A stretch of DNA of 64,000 nt from Haloarcula nitratireducens (lineage in GTDB: Archaea; Halobacteriota; Halobacteria; Halobacteriales; Haloarculaceae): contig NZ_RKLT01000003.1 of assembly GCF_019599505.1 (NCBI RefSeq), forward strand, positions 186,001 to 250,000, given 5' to 3'. Under the pieces are notes generated by a model that saw nothing but the letters and a program-made list of their open reading frames with translations, was not told where the DNA came from and searched no databases. The first letter of the stretch is position 1; each line of letters begins with the position of its first letter. Made by a program: the position numbers and the translations under genes. Of the stretch, positions 40,171-49,520 are shown piece by piece.

Positions 40171-41184
40171 GTGGCGACGACGCGGCGCGACCTCCTCGTC
40201 TCCGTCCTCCAGTACGGCGTCGGCATCGTCGCCCTCGGCGTCTTGCTCACGCAGGTCGACTTCGCGGTCGTCGTCGACCGCCTCTCGAACACCTCGCCCG
40301 CCGTCGTCGCCGCACTCGGCGTCGTGACCGTCGCCGGACTGGTCGCCCGCTTTTACACGTGGAGCGCGGTCATCTCGCCGTTCACGTCGATTCCGCTGGG
40401 GACCGCCGGTCGCATCGACCTGACGGTGAACTTCATCAACCAGTTGCTTCCCTCGCGTCTCTCTGGACGCGTCGCCGCCCCATTCGTCCTCCGGGCCGAG
40501 ACGGGGATGGAGTACGCCGACGCGACCGCCGCGACGGGCGCGCACACCGGCATCTACGCCGTCCTCTACGGGGCCGCGTCGCTTGCCGGACTCGCCGCCG
40601 CCTACGACCGGCTCTCGACCGGCATCCTCCTTCTTCTCGCGCTCTCGACGGCCCTCTACTTCGTCGCCGGCGCGGTCGTCCTGCTGGCCGGCGTGAACCT
40701 GACGCTGTTCGACCGCGTGGTCGAGGCGACGGCCGACCTCGCGGCCCGCGTCCCGCGCGTCGGCGCGGCCGTCGCCGGGAAAGTCCGGGGAATCACGGAG
40801 ATCACGTCGTCCTCGACGGAATCGTTCCGCGCCGTCGCCGGGGATGCGGCGGTCTGGCTCCGGTACGCCGTCGGCTGGACCGGCGCGTTGGTCCTCGCGC
40901 CGGGTCTTCGAGTCTGGCTGCTCTTTACCAGTTTCGGCGCGAGCGTCGAACCCGCGGCGCTGCTCCCGCTGTACCTCGTCGCGGCCTACAGCGTGACGCT
41001 GCTCCCGCTGACGCCCGGCGGCATCGGCGTGACCGAGGCGACGGCGACGGCGGTGTTCGTCGGCCTCGGCGTCCCGAGCGACGTCGTCATCCCCGTCATC
41101 TTCGTCGACCGGTTCCTCGGCGTCTACCTGCCGGCGCTCGCCGGGTGGTACCCGTCGCTCTCGATGGACCTCTCGGTGCTGTGA
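40171..41184 (+). CDS. UPF0104/LPG-synthase-type membrane protein (AglD C-terminal-like)
   Basis: This 337-residue protein from a GTG start two bases after the deacetylase has about eight membrane helices. Characteristic segments are LTVNFINQLLPSRLSGRVAA near residues 84-103 and LLPLTPGGIGVTEATATAVF near 275-294. Similar domains are fused to the glycosyltransferase in haloarchaeal AglD; here they are separate genes of the same operon. A lipid or glycolipid transfer role is inferred. Confidence 0.87.
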   Translation: MATTRRDLLVSVLQYGVGIVALGVLLTQVDFAVVVDRLSNTSPAVVAALGVVTVAGLVARFYTWSAVISPFTSIPLGTAGRIDLTVNFINQLLPSRLSGRVAAPFVLRAETGMEYADATAATGAHTGIYAVLYGAASLAGLAAAYDRLSTGILLLLALSTALYFVAGAVVLLAGVNLTLFDRVVEATADLAARVPRVGAAVAGKVRGITEITSSSTESFRAVAGDAAVWLRYAVGWTGALVLAPGLRVWLLFTSFGASVEPAALLPLYLVAAYSVTLLPLTPGGIGVTEATATAVFVGLGVPSDVVIPVIFVDRFLGVYLPALAGWYPSLSMDLSVL

Positions 41185-41205
41185 GTCGACGACCCGGCGC
41201 TCTCC

Positions 41206-43011
41206 TCAGAACGGCGGGTTACGCCGGGCGCTGCACTCCCCGGTGCGCTCTAAGATGACGGTGTACTGGTTGGCGGCCAGCTCCTGCTCGTCGGCGAACT
41301 GGTCGGTCTGGGGGACGACGCCGTAGCGCAGGAGGTCCACGAACGACCCCGGCGTCGCTCGCTGCGGGACGAAGTTCGGCGGCCGTTCGCCGAACTCCGC
41401 GACGATCTCGTAGTTGTACTCGCCCTCCAGTAGCCCGCGGATGTACTCCGCCTGCGCTTCGCCGTTGCGGTAGTAACTCCCCTCCTTCAGATAGAGGAGG
41501 TCGCGATACCCCAGTTGGATGTACCGCGGACAGCGGACGAGGCGTTCGCCCTCTCCCTCCTCGCCGAACGCGTGGTTGATGTCCATCCCGTGGGGGATCG
41601 CCGCGTCCTGGAAATCCCGCCGATAGACCTCCATCGTGTCGCCCTCCTCGGAGTGCTCGTTCAGCCACGCCGTCGCCTCGTCCCGCGGCATCGAGGCGAA
41701 CCCGAGGGTGCCGACGCCGGCGTAGATGCTCGTCGTCACCAACAAGAGGGCGACGGCGGGCCGGGCGATCGAAGGGTTCCACTCGTCGAACTCGCCGAGC
41801 GAGCGCGCGAGCAACAGCGCGATCAGCGGGAACGTCGGGAGCAGGTGGTGAACGCGGAAGTCGTGCCACTGGCTGAACATCGCGACGTACACCGCGAGCG
41901 TGAACAGGACGAGCGCGGTGCCGTACACCTCGGAGCGCCAGCGGCGGAGGCGCGCCACGCTCACGAGGACGCCACCGAGGGCAGCGGCGAACAGCGGCAG
42001 TCCCAGCGCGCTGAAGTAGCCGCGCAGGAACCACCACCAGATCGGGGCGTCCGGTCCGGTCGGGTGACTCATCCGCGACATCGACCCGCCGAACACCCGC
42101 TCGACGAGCGGGTCGAACCCGGCGACGAGGAACGTCGGAAAGCCGAGTAGGATGGCGATGAGACCGAGCGCCGCCCCGCCGACGAGGAGGCGCGGCGCGA
42201 ACAGCGCCGCCAGGAGGCTCCGCTCGTCGTCGTACGCCCAGACGAGGTCCGCCCGGAAGAGGTAGGCGACGCCGATGACCGCGACGATGGGCGCGGCGGT
42301 GAGCTTGAAGGCGATGGCGACGCCGCCGAAGGCCGACGCGGCGAAGAACGACGCGTCGTCGCCCGTCTTGACGAAGACGTAGAGGAGATACAGCGTCAGC
42401 AGGCTGAAGAACAGCGCCGGCATGTCCTCGCCGCCCTCGTGTGCGATGGTGAGGAAGCCGAAGGTGAGCGTCAGCAGGATGGCCGACAGCCGCCCGGTGG
42501 TCCGGTCGCCCATCGCCGTCCCCAGTCGGTAGGTGAGGTACACCGACCCGACGGCGAACGCGACGTTGAACAGCCGGACGAAGACGAGACTCCACGTCCA
42601 GACCCACCGCGGCGTCTCGTGCCACACCGGGTAGTGGCCGAACTCCCAGCTGGGGAAGCCGACGGAGGCGAAGATCTCCGACTGCCCGGTCAGGAGCGCC
42701 ACGACCACCACCGGGAGCATGGCGAGGGCGAACACGTACAGCGTCGCTCCGAAGGGCACGCGGCTCCACTCGACGCCCGCCCGCAGCGACTCGAAACTCG
42801 GGTCCGCGAGCGTCGTCCCGTAGGGGACCATCGCGTCCAGTAGCCGGCTCTTCTCGTCGCGCGTGGCGAAGTTCGGGATGCGGTGCCAGAACCAGAAGCT
42901 CGTCAGGAGCGCCGCCCCGACGAGGATGTAGAGGAGGTACGGATCGGCTCCGAGGTCGTCTCGAACCTGCCGTTTCGCGCGGCCGAACAGTTGCCGTCCC
43001 GCACCGAGCAT
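41206..43011 (-). CDS. Membrane glycosyltransferase, GT39/ArnT-like
   Basis: This 600-residue protein has about a dozen membrane helices and the early acidic motif IPNFATRDEKSRLLD near residues 44-58, the catalytic-loop position in GT-C enzymes. The C-terminal part is soluble. GT-C proteins use lipid-linked sugars outside the membrane, which fits the neighbouring dolichyl-phosphate sugar synthase. The ATG at 43011 is preferred over one 33 bases upstream. It is convergent with the glycan operon. Confidence 0.8.
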   Translation of the reverse strand: MLGAGRQLFGRAKRQVRDDLGADPYLLYILVGAALLTSFWFWHRIPNFATRDEKSRLLDAMVPYGTTLADPSFESLRAGVEWSRVPFGATLYVFALAMLPVVVVALLTGQSEIFASVGFPSWEFGHYPVWHETPRWVWTWSLVFVRLFNVAFAVGSVYLTYRLGTAMGDRTTGRLSAILLTLTFGFLTIAHEGGEDMPALFFSLLTLYLLYVFVKTGDDASFFAASAFGGVAIAFKLTAAPIVAVIGVAYLFRADLVWAYDDERSLLAALFAPRLLVGGAALGLIAILLGFPTFLVAGFDPLVERVFGGSMSRMSHPTGPDAPIWWWFLRGYFSALGLPLFAAALGGVLVSVARLRRWRSEVYGTALVLFTLAVYVAMFSQWHDFRVHHLLPTFPLIALLLARSLGEFDEWNPSIARPAVALLLVTTSIYAGVGTLGFASMPRDEATAWLNEHSEEGDTMEVYRRDFQDAAIPHGMDINHAFGEEGEGERLVRCPRYIQLGYRDLLYLKEGSYYRNGEAQAEYIRGLLEGEYNYEIVAEFGERPPNFVPQRATPGSFVDLLRYGVVPQTDQFADEQELAANQYTVILERTGECSARRNPPF

Positions 43012-43323
43012 GCTCTCAGAATGCAGCAGCGCGGGTAAAAGCAAACCGGTCTCGGGCCAGTCGTGACGGCGTTCCAGGCGAGCGACAGAGCCGTCGCTCG
43101 CCGAGTAGTTCGCGGAAATGTAGCGTCCGGACGGAGTTCCACGCGAACGAAGTGAGCGTGGAGTACGTCCGGTCGTTCACGACCGGACGGAGATTTGAAC
43201 TCGCCGAGAAATGCTCGCTTCGCTGCGCGTTCCTCGTCTGCTCCAATCTCCGCAGAACGCATAACCGCTCACGGAAGCGAGCGACAGAACCGTCGCTCGC
43301 CGAGTAGTTCGCGGAAATGTAGC
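43012..43323. repeat. Native downstream tail of tRNA-Arg with repeated T-arm fragments
   Basis: No gene is visible. A 59-base block (GCGAGCGACAG to CCGGACGGAG) occurs at about 43078-43136 and 43278-43335 with a single difference. Between them lie a T-arm/acceptor copy at 43181-43200, a linker at 43206-43236 (core GAAATGCTCGCT, CGCTGCGCGTTC) and a piece CTCCAATCTCCGC at 43241-43253 that is antisense to the T-arm. These resemble the tRNA-Asp tail at 1-156. Confidence 0.7.
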
Positions 43324-43382
43324 GTCCGGACGGAGATTTGAACTCCGGTCCCTGGCTCCGCAAGCCAAGAGGATAGTCCACT
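43324..43382 (-). repeat. attL: truncated tRNA-Arg 3' fragment
   Basis: This 59-bp copy matches the intact tRNA-Arg from the discriminator side through the D-arm and then diverges (CCGCTTCGCGG). The 5' acceptor strand is missing, so no functional tRNA can form. It marks the left junction of the element. Confidence 0.88.
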
Positions 43383-43611
43383 CCGCTTCGCGGCCTATCC
43401 CGGGCCGATTAGACCTCTAACGACAATTTGCTAGCTTCGACAATACACAATAAATACTCCGCCCTTATAAAACCTAGGTCACTGGCTCTGGGCCAAGTTG
43501 GGTTCAGTCCAGAATCCAACAGTGTATGTTATTACTCATCAGCAGGTAGTGTCCAGTTAAGCGTGAAACGTGAAATGAGTGATTTTTTGTTTCATACCAG
43601 AAATAGCCGAG
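43383..43611. other. AT-rich intergenic segment inside the left element end
   Basis: This sequence between attL and the SWIM gene has no convincing gene. Short plus-strand frames lack start signals and coding character. Confidence 0.5.
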
Positions 43612-44397
43612 TTATCGGTCATAGAGACTGGATTGACTAGGATGTTGTTGGGCGTAATCAGATTCCTGAGTCGGCGGTGTCGTGGAATCTTTGTCTACTG
43701 CGGAATCATCATCCGTGGTAGTCTGGTCAGTAGAGCGGTCAAGGATAGAAAGTGCCTCAACTACAACCAGTATCGCCACAAAACGCATCCATAGTGTCCC
43801 GGGAGACATATTGAGAAGTACTAATACAATCTCTACGGGAATTGTGACTAGCACGGCAACTATGAGACCGCTGGCGAAAACACTGGTATCAACTTCGTCT
43901 GATTCGGATTCCTCTCTTGTATTCCGTTTGCTGTCAGTAGTGGACGAAGCTATCTCTACGCCAGTCTGTTGACTGTTTTTAGTGTCTGTATCTGGAGACG
44001 ATTCTGAGCTGTGGGAGGTACTTGCAGTAGATGTGGCCCTATTGACTTCGCTCTCATCTTTTGGAGTTGGATTAGACGATGAGCCTTGCTTGCTGAATCC
44101 GTCAGCATAGGGGTCTGAAGCTGGGGTGCTGTTGCGTTGCCTCACCGTATCTGCAACAGTGTTTGTTAGACCAGCCTGTGAATCAGTATCCATCTCCATT
44201 TTTACGTAGAGGATGTGCTTGCAGCCGCCGCTGGGTTGTCGTTTCTGCCAATCTGGACATTCACAAGAAGGTGTATCAAGTTCAACAAGATATTCAATGC
44301 CACGTGACCCGTTCACAAGATACTCGTTACTTCCAAAGCGTGCTGAAATGGTGATATTCTGATTCCTCGCGCGTCTTTTCCGTCTATCATCAACCAT
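43612..44397 (-). CDS. SWIM zinc-finger protein with C-terminal membrane helices
   Basis: This 261-residue protein has a SWIM zinc finger at residues 45-61: CEC, then CKH after eleven residues (CxCxnCxH). A long Ser/Thr/Asn/Asp-rich linker follows, then a hydrophobic region of about 45 residues (near 178-225) fitting two membrane helices, and a Gln/Ser/Asp tail. SWIM domains bind DNA or protein; tethering one to the membrane is unusual. A 16-bp palindrome lies just upstream. Function unknown. Confidence 0.72.
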   Translation of the reverse strand: MVDDRRKRRARNQNITISARFGSNEYLVNGSRGIEYLVELDTPSCECPDWQKRQPSGGCKHILYVKMEMDTDSQAGLTNTVADTVRQRNSTPASDPYADGFSKQGSSSNPTPKDESEVNRATSTASTSHSSESSPDTDTKNSQQTGVEIASSTTDSKRNTREESESDEVDTSVFASGLIVAVLVTIPVEIVLVLLNMSPGTLWMRFVAILVVVEALSILDRSTDQTTTDDDSAVDKDSTTPPTQESDYAQQHPSQSSLYDR

Positions 44398-44408
44398 AAG
44401 CAGAGAAA

Positions 44409-44424
44409 TATATTTGTAAATATA
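44409..44424. promoter_or_regulatory. Palindrome over the SWIM gene promoter
   Basis: TATATTT and AAATATA flank GT, a perfect 16-bp palindrome located 12-27 bases upstream of the SWIM gene ATG. It coincides with the expected TATA position, so a bound repressor would block transcription; it may instead simply be an AT-rich TATA element. Confidence 0.45.
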
Positions 44425-44460
44425 ATAATGTTCCTTACACTATGCTATAGCAGGCAGCAC

Positions 44461-45183
44461 TCAAATGTCATTTCTGTCAAATATCAATCTAACACTATTG
44501 TCTTTTAGCCATCCAGCTTTCTGCCCAAACTCTGGTATCTGATTACTAACTACGTCCCAGAACTCATCACCGTGATGCTGCTCAATCAAATGTGCAAGCT
44601 CGTGAACGACCAGATAATCCACAACTTCAGGGGGAGCCATAATCAGCCGCCAGTTCAAACTAATCGTCCCTCCAGTTGAACAACTCCCCCATCGGGTTCG
44701 CTGATTGCGAAGCTCTAGGCTCTCGTAGCTTACACTCATGGACTCCGCGTAGTGGTCCAGTCGCTCAACGAAGTGTTCCCGAGCTTGGCTCCGATAGAAA
44801 TTCTCCAGTACTTGCTTGACTGACGACTGTTCGACAGCACTCTTTCTCAGCCGAATCGCACCATCAGAGACCTCGTGTTTCGAGCGCGGTTCAATAACCA
44901 GTTCGTGGTCCTTGCCGAGAAACGGAAACTCTTCGCCGGCCTCGAAGGAACGCTCAGGAATATCCTCTCGATAGGATTCGTATGTGCGCTGTTTGTCTAT
45001 GACCCACGCCGCGTTATCTTTGAGCAAGTCGCTGGGCTGCGTCTTATCCGATTCTGGAAGCACGACAGATACCCCATGTATGTCAATATCAATCCGGGGC
45101 CCCGTCGAATCGGGGCTATATCGCACGTCGTACTCGATTGTCTGGCCCAGCAGTTCGATTTCCTGAGCGTGGGCTTCAGCCAT
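44461..45183 (-). CDS. YgjP/DUF45-family metallopeptidase linked to type I restriction
   Basis: This 240-residue predicted zinc peptidase has VVHELAHLIEQHHGDEFW near residues 188-205, with the HExxH motif and a third His. RWGSCSTGGTISLNWRL lies just before it, as in the family. It overlaps hsdR by eight bases and is the last gene of the restriction operon. YgjP-like genes recur beside type I systems, but their target is not established; turnover of a restriction subunit is one hypothesis. Confidence 0.87.
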   Translation of the reverse strand: MAEAHAQEIELLGQTIEYDVRYSPDSTGPRIDIDIHGVSVVLPESDKTQPSDLLKDNAAWVIDKQRTYESYREDIPERSFEAGEEFPFLGKDHELVIEPRSKHEVSDGAIRLRKSAVEQSSVKQVLENFYRSQAREHFVERLDHYAESMSVSYESLELRNQRTRWGSCSTGGTISLNWRLIMAPPEVVDYLVVHELAHLIEQHHGDEFWDVVSNQIPEFGQKAGWLKDNSVRLIFDRNDI

Positions 45184-48151
45184 AGTTCTGAATCAGGTAC
45201 TCTCGAATGGTGTCGATAAATTCGTCGTCGTCCCGAACCAGATGCCCAAGCTCTCGCTCGACAACCAGAACCTCAAGCAAAATCCGCTCGACTTCAGCGA
45301 TGGTCTGCTGATTAGTTTTCCAGCCGGCGTAGCCCCGGTCAACACGCTCATCGAATTGCGAGACGATTTCTTCAGCGACAGCTTCAGCTTGGTCGTCTGA
45401 CTCAATAGCGGAGGGCGTCTCCTCAGTCAGATGCGTGTAGATAGCAAACTCGGCGTCGTCCATGCCCTGCTGTGCTGCTTCCTCTTCGACACTCATTATC
45501 TCATCTTCGACCGATTGTAGGGCATCGACGGCCTCGGGGTCGCTAATCTGGTCGCCTTGCCAGCGCTCGATGATATCAGTCACGCGCTCACTCAACCGCT
45601 TGTATCGAGGATTCTGATTCTCGCGGGGATGCAGATGCTCTCGGGTAGCGTGCGCAATCTGTGACGCCTTCACACCGGGATTGTCCAGCCCTTCTACGTC
45701 TTCGAGGTACTCTTCCCCGAGCTTGTAGGTCGGGAAGTCCCGCTTGATTTCCGTGATTTCGACGTTCTCGCTAATTATGTCCCTCGTCTTCTCACGCATA
45801 TCCTCTTCCGGAGAGTCCTCGCCCCTGGTCGTGCGCTTGAACGCGACGTGGATACGACTCAGCCACTTGTAGTCGCGTTCAATGCCCTCACTAACGAGTC
45901 GGCCATCCGGGGCGACAGCTTCGTAGAGGTTCTGAAGGCGACGGAAGCCCTGTTTGAACTTCCGACGTTCTGGATGGGTGCTGACACGCTCGACGGCCTC
46001 GTAGGTCGCTTCTTGGGTGTCGTTCTTGGGAATGCCGTCGAAAATGTCCATGACCATCTCTAACTGGTCAACGAGGTCGTCAAAGAGTTCGTCCTTATCT
46101 CGGGCAGCGTAGGCTTGGGTCTCAGCGTCGTAGTCCAGCGCCTCATCAATATTCTCGAACACGCCCTGAAAGTCCACAATCTCGCCGTTCTCCTTCCCCT
46201 CAGCGGGGCGGTTCGTCCGGGCGATAGCCTGCATCAGATTGTGGTTCTTCAGGTTGCGGTCGAGATACATCGTTTTTAGAATCGGAGCATCGAAGCCCGT
46301 TAGAAGCATATTGTGGACAACCAGCAGCTTCGGCGTTTCTTCGTCTGCCTCCTCGTCGGTCTGCTTGAACGCATTGACGATGCTGTCTCGCTCTTCAGAA
46401 TCGGTATGGAACTGCCGAATTAACTGGGGGTCGTCGTTGGTCGCCGTGTAGAGAACTTCCACCTCGTCCTCGCCTCGACGGTCGATGAGTCGCTCACCGT
46501 ACATCGCGGCAGAGCGTCGACTGGGAGTGACGACCATCCCCTTCCAGCCGTTCGGAGCAATCTTCTCGGAATAATGGTGGTCAATCTCTTCGACCGCTCG
46601 CTCTACCCGAGGTTCGATTTCCGCGAGTGTAGTAGCATTGACGGTCTCGCGGATGAACTCTCGTTTCTCATCGGTAGTCATTCCCCGAAACTCTGCCTCG
46701 AATTCTTCGTCAAGTCCGGCCTCGTCTATCTCCCACCGCATATCGTGACGCAGCGTGAAGTAGACCGGCAGAATCAGCCCGTCGTCAATGCCTTGCTTGA
46801 CCGAGTACCTATGAAGGTAATCCTCACCCTCGGGGGAGAACTCTCGGAACGTGTTCTTGTCCTTCTCTCGTTCTCCTTCTCGAACCGGTGTGCCGGTAAA
46901 CCCGAAGTGGTAACAGTTGGGCAGCGCAGCATCGAGGCGGCTTCCGAGGTCGGCTTCCATAAATCGGTGAGCCTCGTCGGACATGACGACAACTTCGTCG
47001 TTGCCCTGTACGTCCGGGTCCACGTTTTCGAATTTCTGAATCGTCGTCAGGACAAGCTCGCTCTGCCCCTCCTCAATGAGCCGCTGGAGGTGGTCGATGC
47101 TTTCCGCCTCGGTCCAATGTTCCAGCGACAGGTTCGCCAGTTGGTCTCGCATCTGGCTGTTGAGCTTGTCCGTATCGACAATGATGAACACCTGCGGGTT
47201 GCGAGCTACCGAGCTTGTCAGGAGATTCTGCGCCGCGTAGAGCATCGTGAACGACTTGCCCGAGCCTTGGGTATGCCAGATGAGACCGCGTTTGTGGACA
47301 CCCTCGCTCACGCGGTCTAAGATAGCATTGACCGCGTAGTACTGCATATACCGAGGTACGATTTTCGCGTCTCCCCCGGCCCTACGCTCGTAGAAGACGA
47401 AGTTCTTTAGGAGGTTCAGTAGCGTCCGAGGATTGCAGAGCGCTTCGACCGCCTGCTTCACGTCGTTGTCGTCAGCGTAGGCTTCAGGGGCGTCGTTCCA
47501 TGGTTCGTAGAATTCCTTGGGTGCGCCGACAGCTCCATAGCGGAACTCAAACTGGTCGGCAGCTATGTTGAACAGGCCCGGCACGAACAGCCGGGGCACA
47601 TCGTCCTCGTAAGCATCGAGGTCGCTCACAGCGTCGTGCCAATCGTTGTCCTGTGTTTGGCTCTTGAGTTCCATCGTAACCAGCGGAATCCCGTTGATAA
47701 ATAGGCTCACGTCTGGGCGGATGGTCGTCTCACGAGAGACAGAGAACTGATTCACCGCGTGGAAGCGATTATTCTCCGGGTCCTCGTGGTCGATGAGGTC
47801 AACATAGACCGTCTCCGTCGAGCCGTCAGTGTGTTGTACATTGAACGTTTTCCCCTTAGTGAGCAACTGATGGAACGCTCGATTGCCGTCCATCAGGTTC
47901 TCGGTGTCGAGGTCTCGGCGGAGAGAGGAAACGAACTTGTCTACGTTGTCCTCGGTCACGGCGTCGTTGAGCGCGACGACTTGCTCTTTCAACAGGTTCC
48001 AATAGATTACTTCGTGACTGTCGCGCTCGTAGGCCTCATCGAGAACGTTCGCACCACGGTCGCCATCTTGTCCATGAGTTTCCCAGCCAACACCGTCGAG
48101 CCACGAGAGAAGCGAACGTTCGACGCCGCCCTCGGATGGATTGCTAACCAT
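45176..48151 (-). CDS. hsdR: Type I restriction enzyme, R subunit
   Basis: This 991-residue motor and nuclease subunit has an N-terminal PD-(D/E)xK nuclease near residues 145-168 (PDVSLFINGIPLV then ELKSQ). A superfamily 2 helicase follows with Walker A TQGSGKSFTML near 290-300, the DEAH box MSDEAHRF near 389 and GFTGTPVREGE near 412-422. The C-terminal helical part joins the methylase complex. No frameshift is evident and the length is typical, so it looks intact. It overlaps both neighbours by eight bases. Confidence 0.95.
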   Translation of the reverse strand: MVSNPSEGGVERSLLSWLDGVGWETHGQDGDRGANVLDEAYERDSHEVIYWNLLKEQVVALNDAVTEDNVDKFVSSLRRDLDTENLMDGNRAFHQLLTKGKTFNVQHTDGSTETVYVDLIDHEDPENNRFHAVNQFSVSRETTIRPDVSLFINGIPLVTMELKSQTQDNDWHDAVSDLDAYEDDVPRLFVPGLFNIAADQFEFRYGAVGAPKEFYEPWNDAPEAYADDNDVKQAVEALCNPRTLLNLLKNFVFYERRAGGDAKIVPRYMQYYAVNAILDRVSEGVHKRGLIWHTQGSGKSFTMLYAAQNLLTSSVARNPQVFIIVDTDKLNSQMRDQLANLSLEHWTEAESIDHLQRLIEEGQSELVLTTIQKFENVDPDVQGNDEVVVMSDEAHRFMEADLGSRLDAALPNCYHFGFTGTPVREGEREKDKNTFREFSPEGEDYLHRYSVKQGIDDGLILPVYFTLRHDMRWEIDEAGLDEEFEAEFRGMTTDEKREFIRETVNATTLAEIEPRVERAVEEIDHHYSEKIAPNGWKGMVVTPSRRSAAMYGERLIDRRGEDEVEVLYTATNDDPQLIRQFHTDSEERDSIVNAFKQTDEEADEETPKLLVVHNMLLTGFDAPILKTMYLDRNLKNHNLMQAIARTNRPAEGKENGEIVDFQGVFENIDEALDYDAETQAYAARDKDELFDDLVDQLEMVMDIFDGIPKNDTQEATYEAVERVSTHPERRKFKQGFRRLQNLYEAVAPDGRLVSEGIERDYKWLSRIHVAFKRTTRGEDSPEEDMREKTRDIISENVEITEIKRDFPTYKLGEEYLEDVEGLDNPGVKASQIAHATREHLHPRENQNPRYKRLSERVTDIIERWQGDQISDPEAVDALQSVEDEIMSVEEEAAQQGMDDAEFAIYTHLTEETPSAIESDDQAEAVAEEIVSQFDERVDRGYAGWKTNQQTIAEVERILLEVLVVERELGHLVRDDDEFIDTIREYLIQNYG

Positions 48152-49520
48152 ACTTGGCGATTTCCCCGGGCACTTCTATGGTCGTGTCAGTCGTGCGTAC
48201 TGTTCCCGAGAGAAGGTCTTGCATTAGACCGCGTTTGAGGGCCTTTAAGTGACTCACTAGTCGATTTTCTACTTGTATTTCTTGGTTAATACTTTCGATA
48301 ATATCCTTCAACCTTCTTTGCTGTTCAACAGGCGGTAGAAGTACCTCCACACGCTTGGCACGGAATAAAGAAAGTTTGGGCTGTCCCGAACCAACAGTAT
48401 GGCGACTAATTTCTCCCTGCCCATAGTATGATTGCAAATAAGCGAGAAGATACTCTGGAATCGCACCGTTTAAATTTGTGATTTTAGCCGCGTTATCGGT
48501 AAAGTGCACTCCATCTAGTTCCGGTGGAACGATGCCAATGCCACCGATGCTGTGTCCATTAAGAGTGAGGAACAAATCCTTGCTATTGATGTATCCTCTA
48601 TTCATCTCTTCAAATGAGTCCTCTTTCAGATGTTTTACCTCATCCTCAACTATCACACCGTCTTCCAAATCTGAAATCCGAATAAATCGATAGCCGGTGT
48701 CTTCATCAGAGTAGTCGTCACCAGGGGGGATTCTAATGCCGTTTTTCACATCCGCAATATTCCCTAACTCTATGATGTCCCACGATTCCGGGATTTGGAT
48801 TGGTTTGGGTCCTAGTCGTCTTTCAACTAATTCTTCTTCAGTAAAACCGCCAGATAGGAAATCGGATATGAGCGCTTCCTTAATTCTATCATATTGGCTG
48901 AGCACAGCGTCCGTTTTCTCAATCGCCCGGTCAACCGTGTAGAGTACGGTGGCAATTTTGCGCTGTTCCGAGAGTGGGGGAACAGGTAGGTTGATTTTGT
49001 TTAATGCTTCTAAGTATAATCCCCCCTGTGCCGTTGCTCTTGAGCGTGAATCTGCTTGTTTGTGGAATCGCTGACTATCAGTAACAAATTTTAGAAATTG
49101 AGAAGATACTTGTTTATTTGTTCTGAGAAGTGCAACGCTCCTCTGGAGAGCAAAACCTGACCTTTTACCAACAACTGCTGAACGTCCGATGCTCCCTACG
49201 ATTGTCATCAGTAAATCACCCTGTTGAATTGAATGGTTATTGTCCATCTGCTCAAAATCAGATGGAGAAATATAGCTCGGGTTTTTGTCAAAATCTATCC
49301 TCCCATTTTGTATATTCTGACTGCTAAGAATCTGAATCCCGTTTGACACACGCTTTGGCGGATTGTGGCTCCCATCGGAGACTAATTCAGTTACTTCGTG
49401 AATTTTTCTCTCATCCCAATCTGATGGAACATTCCCCCAATTGGTAGGTTTAATATTCTCTTGCTGTTCAGATTTATTATTCTCATCCGCAAAATCGCTT
49501 AGCGTCATATCCTCACTCAT
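48144..49520 (-). CDS. hsdS: Type I restriction-modification specificity subunit
   Basis: This 458-residue subunit has two target recognition domains, each followed by a conserved helical spacer. The first spacer includes NLPVPPLSEQRKIATVLYTV near residues 173-192 and the second LLPPVEQQRRLKDIIESI near 398-415. The two domains set a bipartite target that cannot be read from sequence. The gene is visibly AT-richer than hsdM and hsdR, as is common for rapidly exchanged S subunits. Confidence 0.94.
   Translation of the reverse strand: MSEDMTLSDFADENNKSEQQENIKPTNWGNVPSDWDERKIHEVTELVSDGSHNPPKRVSNGIQILSSQNIQNGRIDFDKNPSYISPSDFEQMDNNHSIQQGDLLMTIVGSIGRSAVVGKRSGFALQRSVALLRTNKQVSSQFLKFVTDSQRFHKQADSRSRATAQGGLYLEALNKINLPVPPLSEQRKIATVLYTVDRAIEKTDAVLSQYDRIKEALISDFLSGGFTEEELVERRLGPKPIQIPESWDIIELGNIADVKNGIRIPPGDDYSDEDTGYRFIRISDLEDGVIVEDEVKHLKEDSFEEMNRGYINSKDLFLTLNGHSIGGIGIVPPELDGVHFTDNAAKITNLNGAIPEYLLAYLQSYYGQGEISRHTVGSGQPKLSLFRAKRVEVLLPPVEQQRRLKDIIESINQEIQVENRLVSHLKALKRGLMQDLLSGTVRTTDTTIEVPGEIAKYG

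Noticed and set aside
43324..43382. A second functional tRNA-Arg at the left end of the element
   Set aside because: The 5' acceptor strand and part of the D-arm are replaced by unrelated sequence, so only a 3' fragment remains.
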